The notes: generated by a model from the letters alone, not told the origin. Positions 50,409-60,973 are shown, counted from the stretch's first letter. The stretch: DNA of 64,000 bases from Actinoallomurus sp963850195 (GCA_963850195.1 CAWKKD010000005.1:2108001-2172000), one strand, 5' to 3'. Numbers and translations are program-made.

Positions 50409-50866
50409 CAGGCCTCGCTGGGGCCGCCGGTCGGTCGGCCGATGAGGCGTGAGAGGACGATCGAGGTCTTGGTCTGCACGATGTTCGGTTCGTTGCGCAG
50501 CCGCTCCAGCGCCTGCTCGAGGCCCTGGATGTCGTGCGCGCGCAGGTGGACGAGGGCGTTGGCCTCGCCGGTCACGGTGTAGGCGGCGACCACCTCGGGA
50601 TGCCGGCGGATGCTCGCGTAGATCTCGTCCGGGGACGTCCTGCCCTCGCAGAACAGCTCGACGAACGCCTCCGTCGTCCAGCCCAGGGCGGCCGGATCGA
50701 CGACGGCCGCGTACCCGGTGATCACGCCGTCGTGGCGCAGCCGGTCGACCCGGCGCTTGACGGCGGGGGCCGAAAGTCCGACCCGATCGCCGATCAGAGC
50801 GAAGGATGTTCGCGCGTCTTCGAGGAGACACGCAACGATTCGCCGGTCCAGGTCGTCAAGACGCAA
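50408..50866 (-). CDS. Lrp/AsnC-family transcriptional regulator
   Basis: A 152-residue regulator: HTH at about 5-60 (LDDLDRRIVACLLEDARTSF, GLSAPAVKRRVDRLRHDGVI) and the RAM ligand domain (about 70-145, FVELFCEGRT, VTGEANALVHLR). RAM domains bind amino acids. The start appears to be TTG at 50866. It is divergent from the arginine-dihydrolase-like gene, so arginine or ornithine is a reasonable effector (inference). Confidence 0.9.
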   Translation of the reverse strand: MRLDDLDRRIVACLLEDARTSFALIGDRVGLSAPAVKRRVDRLRHDGVITGYAAVVDPAALGWTTEAFVELFCEGRTSPDEIYASIRRHPEVVAAYTVTGEANALVHLRAHDIQGLEQALERLRNEPNIVQTKTSIVLSRLIGRPTGGPSEA

Positions 50867-50989
50867 TATATCGACCCTTCTGCGCGCTCATCCGTTATTG
50901 GTGTTGCGGTCAGGGCGACCTTACGCTGCAAGAGGTGCCTCACCAACCTCGGGGCACACACCAGGCCCGCATTGCCAGGAGCACAACAC

Positions 50990-51847
50990 ATGACGATGCA
51001 GACCCTCGCCCGCGATGATGCGAATGACAACGCACGCATCGGGGCAGGCCGGCCGGCGCGCACCTACCTGATGTGCCCGCCGACCTTCTTCGGGGTCCAG
51101 TACGCGATCAACGCGTGGATGGACACGACGACCCCGGTCGACCGCGACCGGGCCGTACGGGAGTGGGAGACGCTGCGTGCGACATACCTCTCTCTCGGGC
51201 ACAAGGTGTTCGCCCTCGATCCGATCGAGGGGCTGCCCGACATGGTCTTCGCCGCCAACGGCGCGACCGTCGTGGGCGGCATGGTGCTGAGCGCGAAGTT
51301 CCGGCACCCCGAGCGCGCGCTGGAGGCGGACGCCCACCGCGCGTGGTTCGAGCGCCAGGGCTACCAGCGGATCAAGACCGCGACCCTCATCAACGAGGGC
51401 GAGGGCGACTACGCCTTCGCGTACCGCGCGATCGTCGCGGGGCACGGGTTCCGTACCGACCCGGCCGCGCACAACGAGCTCTTCGAGGCGTTCGGGCTGC
51501 CCGTCGTCAGCGTCGAGCTGGTCGACCCGCGGTTCTACCACCTCGACACGGCGCTGTTCGTGATCGACTCGTTCACCGCCGCCTACTATCCCGGAGCCTT
51601 CGACGAGGACGGGCTGATCAAGCTCAAGACGCTGTTCCCCGAGCTGATCGAGGTGAGCGAGCAGGACGCGCTCGCCTTCGGGCTGAACGGCGTCAGTGAC
51701 GGACGGCACGTGGTCATCCCGCACGACGCCATCGGATTCGGAGCCCAGCTCACACAGCGGGGCTACGAGGTCATCCCGATCGAGATGACCGAACTGCGCA
51801 AGGCAGGCGGCGGCCCCAAGTGCTGCACGCTCGAATTGCGCCCCTAA
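50990..51847 (+). CDS. Arginine dihydrolase/dimethylargininase-like hydrolase
   Basis: A 285-residue guanidino-group-modifying protein of the amidinotransferase/DDAH fold. Seen: YLMCPPTFFGVQYAINAWMD, the FAANGA segment, catalytic His in RFYHLDTALF and catalytic Cys near the C-terminus in GGPKCCTLEL. The CPPxxFxVxYxINxWM opening resembles the arginine dihydrolase domain of cyanobacterial ArgZ/AgrE more than mammalian DDAH. Dihydrolase would give ornithine directly for the downstream rocD (53 bp away). Annotated elsewhere as ddaH; the activity is open. AGGAG before ATG. Confidence 0.8.
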   Translation: MTMQTLARDDANDNARIGAGRPARTYLMCPPTFFGVQYAINAWMDTTTPVDRDRAVREWETLRATYLSLGHKVFALDPIEGLPDMVFAANGATVVGGMVLSAKFRHPERALEADAHRAWFERQGYQRIKTATLINEGEGDYAFAYRAIVAGHGFRTDPAAHNELFEAFGLPVVSVELVDPRFYHLDTALFVIDSFTAAYYPGAFDEDGLIKLKTLFPELIEVSEQDALAFGLNGVSDGRHVVIPHDAIGFGAQLTQRGYEVIPIEMTELRKAGGGPKCCTLELRP

Positions 51848-51900
51848 CCTGGAAAAACGGACACTTGCGGAGATCTCGCGAGTCGACCAAGGAGCCGCCG

Positions 51901-53094
51901 TTGAACACGAAGGATCTCCGCGCGTTGTCGGAGCGGCACAGTGCCCACAACTACCACCCGCTGCCCATCGTCATCTCCGATGCCGAGGGCGCATGGGTCA
52001 CCGACGTCGAGGGCCGGCGCTATCTCGACATGCTCGCGGCCTACTCCGCGGTCAACTTCGGGCACCGTCATCCGCGCCTGATCGAGGCGGCGCGGCGGCA
52101 GCTCGACCACGTGACACTGGTCAGCCGGGCGTTCGACCACGACCAGTTCGGACCGTTCGTCGCGGAGCTGGCCGAGCTGGTCGGCAAGGACATGGTCCTG
52201 CCGATGAACAGCGGCGCGGAGGCCGTCGAGACCGCCCTCAAGACCGCCCGCAAGTGGGGCTATGAGGTCAAGGGCGTCCCCGCCGAGCAGGCGAACATCG
52301 TCACCTTCGAGGGCAACTTCCACGGCCGTACGACCACGATCGTCAGCTTCTCCACCGACCCGGACGCGCGGAACTCCTACGGGCCGTTCACGCCGGGCTT
52401 CCGCACCGTCCCGTACGGCGACGCGGCGGCGCTGCGTGCCGCGGTGGACGAGAACACCGTCGGCGTCCTGATCGAGCCGATCCAGGGTGAGGCCGGCGTC
52501 AACGTGCCGCCGAGCGGGTTCCTGGCCGCCGTGCGCGAGATCTGCACCGAGGCCGGCGCGCTGATGATCGCCGACGAGATCCAGTCGGGCCTGGGCCGTA
52601 CCGGGACGACCTTCGCGGTCGAGCACGAGAACGTCGTGCCCGACGTGTACATCCTCGGCAAGGCGCTGGGCGGCGGCATCCTGCCGCTGTCCGCGGTCGT
52701 CGCGGACGAGAGCGTGCTCGGGGTCTTCAAGCCGGGCCAGCACGGCTCGACGTTCGGCGGCAACCCGCTGGCCTGCGCGATCGGCCGTGAGGTCATCGCG
52801 ATGCTGCGGACCGGAGAGTTCCAGGAGCGGTCCCGCACGCTGGGCGCGCACCTGCACGCGCGCCTCGGCGCGCTGCCCGCCGACCAGGTACGCGAGGTGC
52901 GCGGGCGCGGGCTGTGGGCCGGCGTGGAGCTCAACGGCAAGGCGCGGCCGGTCAGCGAGCGGCTGATGGACCGCGGCGTGCTCGCCAAGGAGACGCACGA
53001 GACGACTCTCCGCCTGGCTCCGCCGCTGGTCGTCTCGCAGAAGGACCTCGACTGGGCGCTCGACCACCTCGAGGCCGTGCTCACCGAGATGTAG
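51901..53094 (+). CDS. rocD: Ornithine aminotransferase
   Basis: A 397-residue class III PLP enzyme that converts ornithine and 2-oxoglutarate to glutamate semialdehyde and glutamate. Seen: LDMLAAYSAVNFGHRHP, MNSGAEAVETALKTARKWGY, FEGNFHGRTT, IEPIQGEAGVNVPP, ADEIQSGLGRTG and the PLP lysine in LGKALGGG. The start is TTG at 51901, set by AAGGAG six bases upstream and by the family N-terminus. It is co-transcribed with the arginine-hydrolase gene and ends before a strong terminator. Confidence 0.93.
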   Translation: MNTKDLRALSERHSAHNYHPLPIVISDAEGAWVTDVEGRRYLDMLAAYSAVNFGHRHPRLIEAARRQLDHVTLVSRAFDHDQFGPFVAELAELVGKDMVLPMNSGAEAVETALKTARKWGYEVKGVPAEQANIVTFEGNFHGRTTTIVSFSTDPDARNSYGPFTPGFRTVPYGDAAALRAAVDENTVGVLIEPIQGEAGVNVPPSGFLAAVREICTEAGALMIADEIQSGLGRTGTTFAVEHENVVPDVYILGKALGGGILPLSAVVADESVLGVFKPGQHGSTFGGNPLACAIGREVIAMLRTGEFQERSRTLGAHLHARLGALPADQVREVRGRGLWAGVELNGKARPVSERLMDRGVLAKETHETTLRLAPPLVVSQKDLDWALDHLEAVLTEM

Positions 53095-53112
53095 GTACGA
53101 CGGACGACGCCG

Positions 53113-53142
53113 GAAGGCCTGGACCTGCGGGTCCAGGCCTTC
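53113..53142 (+). terminator. Terminator after rocD
   Basis: GAAGGCCTGGACC and its exact complement GGTCCAGGCCTTC form a 13-bp stem with a TGCG loop, 19 bp after the rocD stop and followed by TGTCATG. Confidence 0.85.
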
Positions 53143-53174
53143 TGTCATGTACCGATTCGTGACGACAAAACGGT

Positions 53175-53220
53175 TTGCGGAGGCATGTCGGTCGCCTTAT
53201 AGTCCAAGTGGATTATTGGA
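53175..53220 (+). promoter_or_regulatory. Promoter and operator of the PadR-MFS operon
   Basis: TTGCGG (53175-53180) and TATAGT (53198-53203) are 17 bases apart, a good sigma-70-type promoter. Starting on the last base of the -10, TCCAA-N8-TTGGA (53203-53220) covers the expected start site, as a PadR autorepressor site would. Confidence 0.75.
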
Positions 53221-53240
53221 ATACAGACTAGAGATCAATC

Positions 53241-53831
53241 ATGTCACGACCGCTCACACCCCTGGGCCTCGCGGTGCTCCGGCTCCTCGACGAAGAGCAG
53301 ATGCACCCGTACGAGATGCAGCAGCGGATCCGCGAATACGCCATCGACAAGGTCGTCAAGGTCGCACACGGATCGCTGTACCACACCGTCGCCCGCCTGG
53401 CCGAGCACGGACTCATCGAGCCGGTGGAGACCAGCCGCGAGGGCCGCCGGCCCGAACGCACCGTCTACGCGATCACCGAGGGAGGCCGCGACGAGGCGCG
53501 CTCCCGCCTCCGGGAGTTCCTCATGCGCCCGAGCCAGGAGTACCCCTCCTTCGGCATGGCGCTGTCCTTCCTCTCGATGCTTCCGCCCACCGAGGCCGCC
53601 TCGCTGCTCGACCGGCGCAGCGTCGCTCTCGAGGCCAAGCTCGCTGCCCACGACACGATCGTGGAGAGCCTGATCAAACGGGGGCTCCCCCGTGTCGACG
53701 TCATCGAGGTGGAGTTCTTCAACTCGCAGCTCCGTTCGGAGCTGGACTTCATCCGTGCGGTGAGCGAGGACATCAAGACCGGTCGCATGGACTGGCTGCC
53801 GCCCGGCGGCCGTAACGGGGAGAAGGAATGA
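53241..53831 (+). CDS. PadR-family transcriptional repressor
   Basis: A 196-residue repressor: winged HTH at about 5-85 (PLTPLGLAVLRLLDEEQMHPYEM, HGSLYHTVARLAEHGLI, RTVYAITEGGRDEA) and a C-terminal four-helix dimerisation/ligand region (Vir_act_alpha-type, about 95-190). It overlaps the MFS gene by ATGA, the classic drug-sensing repressor-pump arrangement (LmrR-like). The ligand is probably a pump substrate. Confidence 0.9.
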   Translation: MSRPLTPLGLAVLRLLDEEQMHPYEMQQRIREYAIDKVVKVAHGSLYHTVARLAEHGLIEPVETSREGRRPERTVYAITEGGRDEARSRLREFLMRPSQEYPSFGMALSFLSMLPPTEAASLLDRRSVALEAKLAAHDTIVESLIKRGLPRVDVIEVEFFNSQLRSELDFIRAVSEDIKTGRMDWLPPGGRNGEKE

Positions 53832-55438
53832 GTAAATGGCGCGGCAACCCCTGGGCGATCCTGCTGACGCTCAGCCTGGGGTTCTTCATGACACTGCTGG
53901 ACCTGACCATCGTGAACATCGCGATGCCCAGCATGATCGACAAGCTGGGCGCGTCGCTGGACGAGATGCTGTGGGTGGTCAACGCCTACATCCTCATCCT
54001 CGCCGTCCTGCTCATCACCGCCGGGCGGCTGGGTGACCTGCGGGGGCAGCGCACGCTCTTCATCGCGGGCGTGGCGGTCTTCACGGTCGCGAGCCTGCTG
54101 TGCGGGATCTCCCAGGTGCCGTCCGAGCTGATCGGCGCCCGTGTCCTCCAGGGCCTCGGCGCGGCGATGCTGATGCCGCAGACCATGGCGATCATCATCG
54201 CCACCTTCCCGCCGGAGCGCCGTGGCACCGCGCTCGGCATCTGGGGCGCGGTCGCGGGCGTCGCCACGATCGCCGGTCCGACGCTGGGCGGGTTCCTGGT
54301 CAGTACGTTCGACTGGCGGTCGATCTTCTTCGTGAACCTCCCGATCGGCGTGATCGTCCTCGTCGCGGCGCTCGCCTTCATCCCCAGCGTGCGGCAGGAG
54401 CGGCGCCACAACCTCGACGTGCTGGGCGTACTGGTCGCCACGGCCGCGCTGTTCTGCTTCACGTTCGCGCTGACCGAGGGCCAGCGGTACTCCTGGAACG
54501 CCTGGATCTGGGGGCTCATCGGCGCGTCGGCCGTACTGTTCGTGGTCTTCCTGCTCCAGCAGCGCGCCAAGCAGTCCAGCGAGCCGCTCGTGCCGTTCGT
54601 GCTGTTCCGCGACCGTAACTTCACGGTCCTGAACTTCGTCGGCGCGGCCGTGTCCGTCGGCATGATCGGCATGTTCCTGCCGCTGACGATCTACTACCAG
54701 TCGGTGCTCGGCTTCAGCGCGCTGAAGGCCGGCCTGGTGATGGCGCCGCCGTCAGTGATCGCGATGTTCCTCGCCCCGGTCACCGGGAAGCTCACGGACC
54801 GCATCGGCGGCAAGTACATCCTCATGGTCGGGCTGACCCTGTACGGGATCGGCATGGCCTGGCTCGTGGCGATCGCCAGGGTCGACGCGCCCTGGACGGC
54901 GTTCCTGCCCGCGCTGATCGTGGTCGGCATCGGCATCGGCGGCGTGTTCGCGCCGATGTCCACCGAGGCGATGCGCAACGTCGAGCCGCGCATGGCCGGT
55001 GCGGCGGCCGGGGTCAACAACACCATCCGGCAGATCGGCTCGGTGGTCGGCAGCGCGGCGATGGGCGCCATCCTGCAGAACCGCCTGGCCGCCTCCCTCC
55101 AGCACGAGGCCGCGATCCGGGCGGGGCAGCTCCCCGCCCCGGCGCGCGCGCCGTTCATCGCGGGCTTCAAGAACGCCGCGAAGGGCGGCCTCGAGGTCGG
55201 CGCCGGGCAGAGCGGCGCGGCGCAGCACGTACCGCCGAACCTCCCCAAGGATGCCGCCGCCCAGTTCGCCAAGATCGCCGAGTCGGTGTTCGGGCACGGC
55301 TACGTCAGCGCGATGAAGCCGACCATGGCGCTGCCGATCGTCATCGTCCTGATCGCCGCCGCGTCGTGCTTCGCGGCCAAGCGGCACCGGCGCGCCGACG
55401 ACCCGCGTACGCCGACCCCGGTCGAGGCCAACGCCTAA
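53828..55438 (+). CDS. DHA2-family (14-TMS) MFS multidrug efflux transporter
   Basis: A 536-residue transporter with about 14 membrane helices. Seen: motif D1 LDLTIVNIAMPSM (about 24-36), motif A GRLGDLRGQR (about 66-75), motif C GPTLGGFLV and motif B RVLQGLGAAML. The loop before the last helix is unusually long (about 50 residues, Ala-rich). EmrB/QacA-type pumps export cationic or lipophilic drugs by proton antiport. Regulated by the overlapping PadR gene. Its TAA stop is completed by the first base of repeat copy C. Confidence 0.92.
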   Translation: MSKWRGNPWAILLTLSLGFFMTLLDLTIVNIAMPSMIDKLGASLDEMLWVVNAYILILAVLLITAGRLGDLRGQRTLFIAGVAVFTVASLLCGISQVPSELIGARVLQGLGAAMLMPQTMAIIIATFPPERRGTALGIWGAVAGVATIAGPTLGGFLVSTFDWRSIFFVNLPIGVIVLVAALAFIPSVRQERRHNLDVLGVLVATAALFCFTFALTEGQRYSWNAWIWGLIGASAVLFVVFLLQQRAKQSSEPLVPFVLFRDRNFTVLNFVGAAVSVGMIGMFLPLTIYYQSVLGFSALKAGLVMAPPSVIAMFLAPVTGKLTDRIGGKYILMVGLTLYGIGMAWLVAIARVDAPWTAFLPALIVVGIGIGGVFAPMSTEAMRNVEPRMAGAAAGVNNTIRQIGSVVGSAAMGAILQNRLAASLQHEAAIRAGQLPAPARAPFIAGFKNAAKGGLEVGAGQSGAAQHVPPNLPKDAAAQFAKIAESVFGHGYVSAMKPTMALPIVIVLIAAASCFAAKRHRRADDPRTPTPVEANA

Positions 55439-55600
55439 GAGACTGTTGGGGAGCCCTCGTCCGTCGCGAGCGGCGGGCCAGGGGGCGCGTCGCAAGGCGG
55501 AGGAGGGAGTCGGCCTGGTGTCGGCCGGCGACCGACGACAACGCGGCGAGGCGCCGCCTGGGCGCCGCGCAGTAGGACAGCGGGACCTTGAAGTAGGCCC
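55438..55600. repeat. MITE-like dispersed repeat, copy C (inverted, hybrid end)
   Basis: In the opposite orientation to copies A and B. The first 139 bp (55438-55576) match the other copies from the AGAGACTG end inward. The last 24 bp are unrelated to their terminus. It still fills exactly the space between the stop codons of the MFS gene (55436-55438) and the flavin-reductase gene (55600-55602), giving the same overall length of 163 bp. Confidence 0.75.
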
Positions 55601-56109
55601 TAAGGACGTGGGTGGACCCCGTGGTAGTCCCCGTCGTAGTAGAGGAGGGGGCTGCCGCTGGGGTCCGGGCGGCTGACGCCGAGGACCTCGCCGACCACGA
55701 TGCTGTGGTCACCACCGTCGTGTACGGCGTGCGTGCGGCACTCGAGGGCGGCGATGGCGCGGTCGAGGATCGGGGCGCCCGAGTGCGGACCCCGGTGGAA
55801 GGACCAGCCGTCCAGGTGTCCGTCGAGGTCGCGGCCCCGGGTGGCGAACCACCGTGAGGCGTCCTCCGCCTCCTCGCCGAGGACCGAGACCGCCCAGATC
55901 GCGGCGCCGGTGACGACGTCGTGGAGGCGCGCGACCTTCTCGGGGCAGAACAGCACGAGGGTCGGGTCCAGCGACAACGAGGTGAAAGCGTTGATCGTCA
56001 TCGCATGATCGACGCCGTCGGCGACGACGGTCACGACCACGATGCCGGTGGCGAAGCGGCCGACCACCCGGCGGTACTCCCCGGGGTCGACGCCCGCGGA
56101 CATCGGCAT
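55600..56109 (-). CDS. Flavin reductase (HpaC/FMN-binding split barrel)
   Basis: A 169-residue flavin-reductase-like protein. Seen: YRRVVGRFATGIVVVTV, AMTINAFTSLSLDPTLVLFC (flavin-binding strand pair) and LLYYDGDYHGV at the C-terminus. It supplies reduced FMN/FAD to a monooxygenase, or is itself a small oxidoreductase; no monooxygenase partner is nearby. Start ATG at 56109 (a second ATG two codons later is also usable). Convergent with the efflux gene across repeat C. Confidence 0.88.
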   Translation of the reverse strand: MPMSAGVDPGEYRRVVGRFATGIVVVTVVADGVDHAMTINAFTSLSLDPTLVLFCPEKVARLHDVVTGAAIWAVSVLGEEAEDASRWFATRGRDLDGHLDGWSFHRGPHSGAPILDRAIAALECRTHAVHDGGDHSIVVGEVLGVSRPDPSGSPLLYYDGDYHGVHPRP

Positions 56110-56162
56110 GGTCGCAACGCTCCCCTCGTCGGAAATGTCCGCTCGGATGTTACCGGTCGGTC

Positions 56163-56597
56163 CTACCGGCGTACGTCGGGCATCGGAGCGGCACCGGCGA
56201 GCAGCCAGGACCGTACCGACGGCGTCCAGGAGACCGCGGCCAGCGCGGCGACGGCGCCGCCGAAGATGAAGACGTAGCCGGCGAGCGTACCGGTGACCAC
56301 CAGGTCACCCTCGGGGCGTCGGGCCGACAGCACCACCACGACGACCATCCAGAGCGCCGCGGGCACACCCGCCCCGAGTTTCCCGTTCATCGCCCAGCCG
56401 GCGGCGCGGAAGACCGCGAGGTTCAGCACGCTCCAGCCGAGCGCGGCCACCGGAATGCCGAAGAACGTCCACGAGAACTCGAAGGAGCCGAACACGCCCA
56501 GCGCCACGCCCAGGACCGCGAGCACGCCGTAGGCGGCGCCGGTCAGGAACGCCGGATCCCGCTTGGGCTGCGCCTCCGGACTCGTCGTATCTGTCAC
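56163..56597 (-). CDS. DUF6113 membrane protein
   Basis: A 144-residue protein with four membrane helices (about 20-40, 45-65, 75-95, 103-123) and short loops. A small actinobacterial family usually found directly downstream of mshB, as here (six bases apart). No function is known; its constant neighbour suggests a link to mycothiol metabolism or to the membrane kinase upstream. Confidence 0.75.
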   Translation of the reverse strand: MTDTTSPEAQPKRDPAFLTGAAYGVLAVLGVALGVFGSFEFSWTFFGIPVAALGWSVLNLAVFRAAGWAMNGKLGAGVPAALWMVVVVVLSARRPEGDLVVTGTLAGYVFIFGGAVAALAAVSWTPSVRSWLLAGAAPMPDVRR

Positions 56598-56603
56598 AGC
56601 CGG

Positions 56604-57451
56604 TCAGGTTACCGCGTTGAAAAGACCGGTTTCGCGGCCGTCCGCCCCCGGCGGACCGGGCTCTCCGGCGAGGAGCGTGTAGTACTCGGTGCCGAGCAGC
56701 GGCTGCCCGACGTCGTTGGACAGCGCGAAGAAGGGCTGATCGACGATGATCTGGGTGGCGTGCGCGCGCATCGCGTCGGCCTTGGCCGGCAGGTACGCCT
56801 CGGCGTCGACGCGGGTCGTCACCTGCTCTGCCGGCACGCCGAGGCCGAAGTCCGCCACCGCGCCCACCCGGCCGAACGGCCCCTTGCCGAGCGCCTCCTC
56901 CAGCACCGTCAGCGGAATCGCCGTGGCATAGAAGCGGGACGGCCGCCACGGCTCACCGTCGCCGAACGACGGGTCCGCGGCGCGCTCGAAGGCGCGCCAC
57001 GCCACGCGGTGGGCCTGGATGTGGTCGGGGTGGCCGTACAGGCCGTCGGCGTCGTAGGTGACGATGACCTGCGGGCGCACCTCGCGTACGAGCCGGACCA
57101 GCTCCGCCGCGGCCTCGTCGAGGTCGGCGCGCCAGAAGCAACGCGGGTCGTCGTTGGAGGTTACGCCCATCATCCCGGAGTCGCGCCAGCGGCCCGCGCC
57201 GCCGAGGAAGCGGTGGTCGGTGACGCCGAGACTGGCGCAGGCCCGCGCGAGCTCACCGATCCGGTATTCGCCCAGCGCGTCACCTGACAGGGCGCGCAAC
57301 TCCTCGGGGATCACCTCGCCCTCCTCACCGCGGGTGCAGGTCACGAGGCTGACGTGCGCGCCCTCGGCGGCGTACTTGGCCATGGTCGCCCCGGTCCCGA
57401 TCGACTCGTCGTCGGGGTGCGCGTGCACGAACATGACGCGACGGGCGGCGC

Positions 57452-57455
<4 letters not shown>
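56604..57455 (-). CDS. mshB: Mycothiol biosynthesis deacetylase MshB
   Basis: A 283-residue LmbE-fold zinc deacetylase that removes acetate from GlcNAc-myo-inositol, the second step of mycothiol synthesis. Seen: VHAHPDDESIGTG (His13, Asp16 zinc ligands; catalytic Asp15), the TCTRGEEGEV segment and GHPDHIQAH with the third zinc ligand. Its start overlaps the stop of the Ser/Thr kinase gene upstream (ATGA), so the kinase and deacetylase are made together. Confidence 0.93.
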
Positions 57456-58795
<1,340 letters not shown>

Positions 58796-58900
58796 TGGAA
58801 CTCCTGGTTGGAATGGACGGGATCGCCTGCCACGGTAGCCGGTCGCACATCGGGCCAACACGCACGGAGCATTCGTGTCCGGTCTGGCAGGATCGGGGGC

Positions 58901-60973
58901 ATGACGATCAGTTTCCCACGGCAGAGCGCGCGGACCCGACGATTCACTCTCGGCGCTCCGCGTGGTTTTCAGATCTCGCCCGACGGTACCCGCGTGGTGT
59001 TCCTGCGGTCGCGGGGTGGCACCGATCCGGTCACCTGCCTGTGGACGCTCGACGTCGACGGCACCGCCGAAGAGCGGCTCGTGGTCGACCCGCGCACCCT
59101 CGACCTGCCCGGCGAGGACGACCTGCCGGCGGAGGAGAAGGCCCGGCGGGAACGCGCGCGCGAGCAGGCCGGCGGCGTCGTCTCGTACGCGACCGACAAG
59201 GACCTGGCGCTCGCCGCGTTCGCGCTGTCCGGGCGGCTGTTCGTCACCGACCTGCGCAAGGAGGTGCGGCCCCTGGAAGCGGCGACGCCCGTCTTCGACC
59301 CGCGCCCCGACCCGACCGGCACCCGCGTCGCGTACGTCTCCGGGCGCGCCCTGCGGGTGATCGAGGTCGCCACCGGCGAGGATCGCGAGCTGGCCGGCCC
59401 GGAGAACGACCAGATCTCCTACGGCCTGGCCGAGTTCGTCGCCGCCGAGGAGATGCGGCGCATGCGCGGCTTCTGGTGGGCACCGGACGGCGAGGCGCTG
59501 CTGGCCGCGCGCGTCGACGAGTCGCCCGTACAGCGCTGGCACATCGCCGACCCCGCCAACCCGGGCACGACGCCCGTGGAGGTCGCCTACCCGGCCGCCG
59601 GCACCCCCAACGCCGAGGTGTCCCTGTTCGCGCTGGGGCTCGACGGCGAACGCCGGGAGATCGAGTGGGACCGCGAAGCCTGGCCCTACCTCGTGACCGC
59701 GTCCTGGGGCGCTGAGGGGATCCTGCTCGTCGTGCAGACCCGCGACCAGAGGGCGATGCGGATCCTGGCGGCCGACCCGGCCACCGGTGCCACCACCCTC
59801 GTACGCGAGGACACCGACGCCGTGTGGCTGGACATCGTGCCCGGCGCGCCGGCGCGTACGGCGAGCGGCGACCTGGTGTGGGCCTCCGAGGACGAGAACG
59901 CGCGCCGGCTGTACGTCGGCGACACCCCGGTCACCCCGGCCGGCCTCCAGGTCCGGTCGGTGCTCGACGTCGACGGCGACATCGTGCTGTTCAGCGCGTC
60001 CGACGAGCCCACCGAGGTGCACGTGTGGGCCTACGACGGCAACGGCCTGACCCGGATCAGCGAGGCCCCCGGTGTGTACGGCGCCACGCGCCGCGGCGGC
60101 ACGACCGTCCTGTCCGGCGGCGGGCTCGACGCGTTCGGCTCGACGACGACGGTGCTGCGCGCCGGTGAGCGGATCGCCGAGATCGCCTCCCACGCCGAGG
60201 CGCCGGAGCTCGAGATCAACGTCAACCTGATCAAGGCCGGCGAGCGTGAGGTCCGCGCCGCCGTACTGCTGCCCTCCGGGTACACCGGCGACGAGCCGCT
60301 GCCGGTGCTCATGGACCCGTACGGCGGCCCGCACGCACAGCGGGTGCTGGCGACCCGGCGCGCGTTCGCGGAGGCGCAGTGGCTGGCCGACCAGGGCTTC
60401 GCCGTGATCGTCGCGGACGGCCGCGGCAGTCCCGGCCGTGGCCCGGCCTGGGACCGCGCGATCCACCGCGACCTGGTCGAGCCGGTCCTGGAGGACCAGA
60501 TCGCGGCGCTGCGCGCGGCGGCCGAGCGCTTCCCGCTCGACCTGTCGCGGGTGGGCATCCGCGGCTGGTCGTTCGGCGGCTACCTCGCGGCACTGGCCGT
60601 ACTCCGGCGCCCCGACGTCTTCCACGCGGCGGTCGCCGGCGCGCCCGTCACCGACTGGCGGCTGTACGACACCCACTACACCGAGCGCTACCTCGGGCAC
60701 CCGGGCGATGACCCGGAGCCGTACGACCGCTGTGGACTGATGCGCGCCGCCGCCGAGGACGGCAAGGAGACCCGGCCACTGATGATCATCCATGGGCTCG
60801 CCGACGACAACGTGGTGGCCGCGCACACGCTGCGGCTGTCGTCCGCCCTGCTCGCGGCGGGACGCCCGCACAGCGTCCTGCCCCTGTCGGGCGTGACGCA
60901 CATGACGCCACAGGAGGTCGTCGCCGAGAACCTCATGCTCCTCCAGGTCGACTTCCTCAAGCAGGCCTTGTAG
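58901..60973 (+). CDS. S9 family prolyl-oligopeptidase (DPP-IV-like)
   Basis: A 690-residue cytosolic peptidase: an N-terminal beta-propeller (about 20-430; YGLAEFVAAEEMRRMRGFWWA carries the DPP-IV Glu pair EE) and a C-terminal alpha/beta hydrolase. Seen: nucleophile in RGWSFGGY (Ser about 557), the Asp in GLADDNV and His in GVTHMTP. It releases N-terminal dipeptides, typically after Pro or Ala. No signal peptide. GGGGGC before ATG. Divergent from the kinase-mshB operon. Confidence 0.9.
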   Translation: MTISFPRQSARTRRFTLGAPRGFQISPDGTRVVFLRSRGGTDPVTCLWTLDVDGTAEERLVVDPRTLDLPGEDDLPAEEKARRERAREQAGGVVSYATDKDLALAAFALSGRLFVTDLRKEVRPLEAATPVFDPRPDPTGTRVAYVSGRALRVIEVATGEDRELAGPENDQISYGLAEFVAAEEMRRMRGFWWAPDGEALLAARVDESPVQRWHIADPANPGTTPVEVAYPAAGTPNAEVSLFALGLDGERREIEWDREAWPYLVTASWGAEGILLVVQTRDQRAMRILAADPATGATTLVREDTDAVWLDIVPGAPARTASGDLVWASEDENARRLYVGDTPVTPAGLQVRSVLDVDGDIVLFSASDEPTEVHVWAYDGNGLTRISEAPGVYGATRRGGTTVLSGGGLDAFGSTTTVLRAGERIAEIASHAEAPELEINVNLIKAGEREVRAAVLLPSGYTGDEPLPVLMDPYGGPHAQRVLATRRAFAEAQWLADQGFAVIVADGRGSPGRGPAWDRAIHRDLVEPVLEDQIAALRAAAERFPLDLSRVGIRGWSFGGYLAALAVLRRPDVFHAAVAGAPVTDWRLYDTHYTERYLGHPGDDPEPYDRCGLMRAAAEDGKETRPLMIIHGLADDNVVAAHTLRLSSALLAAGRPHSVLPLSGVTHMTPQEVVAENLMLLQVDFLKQAL

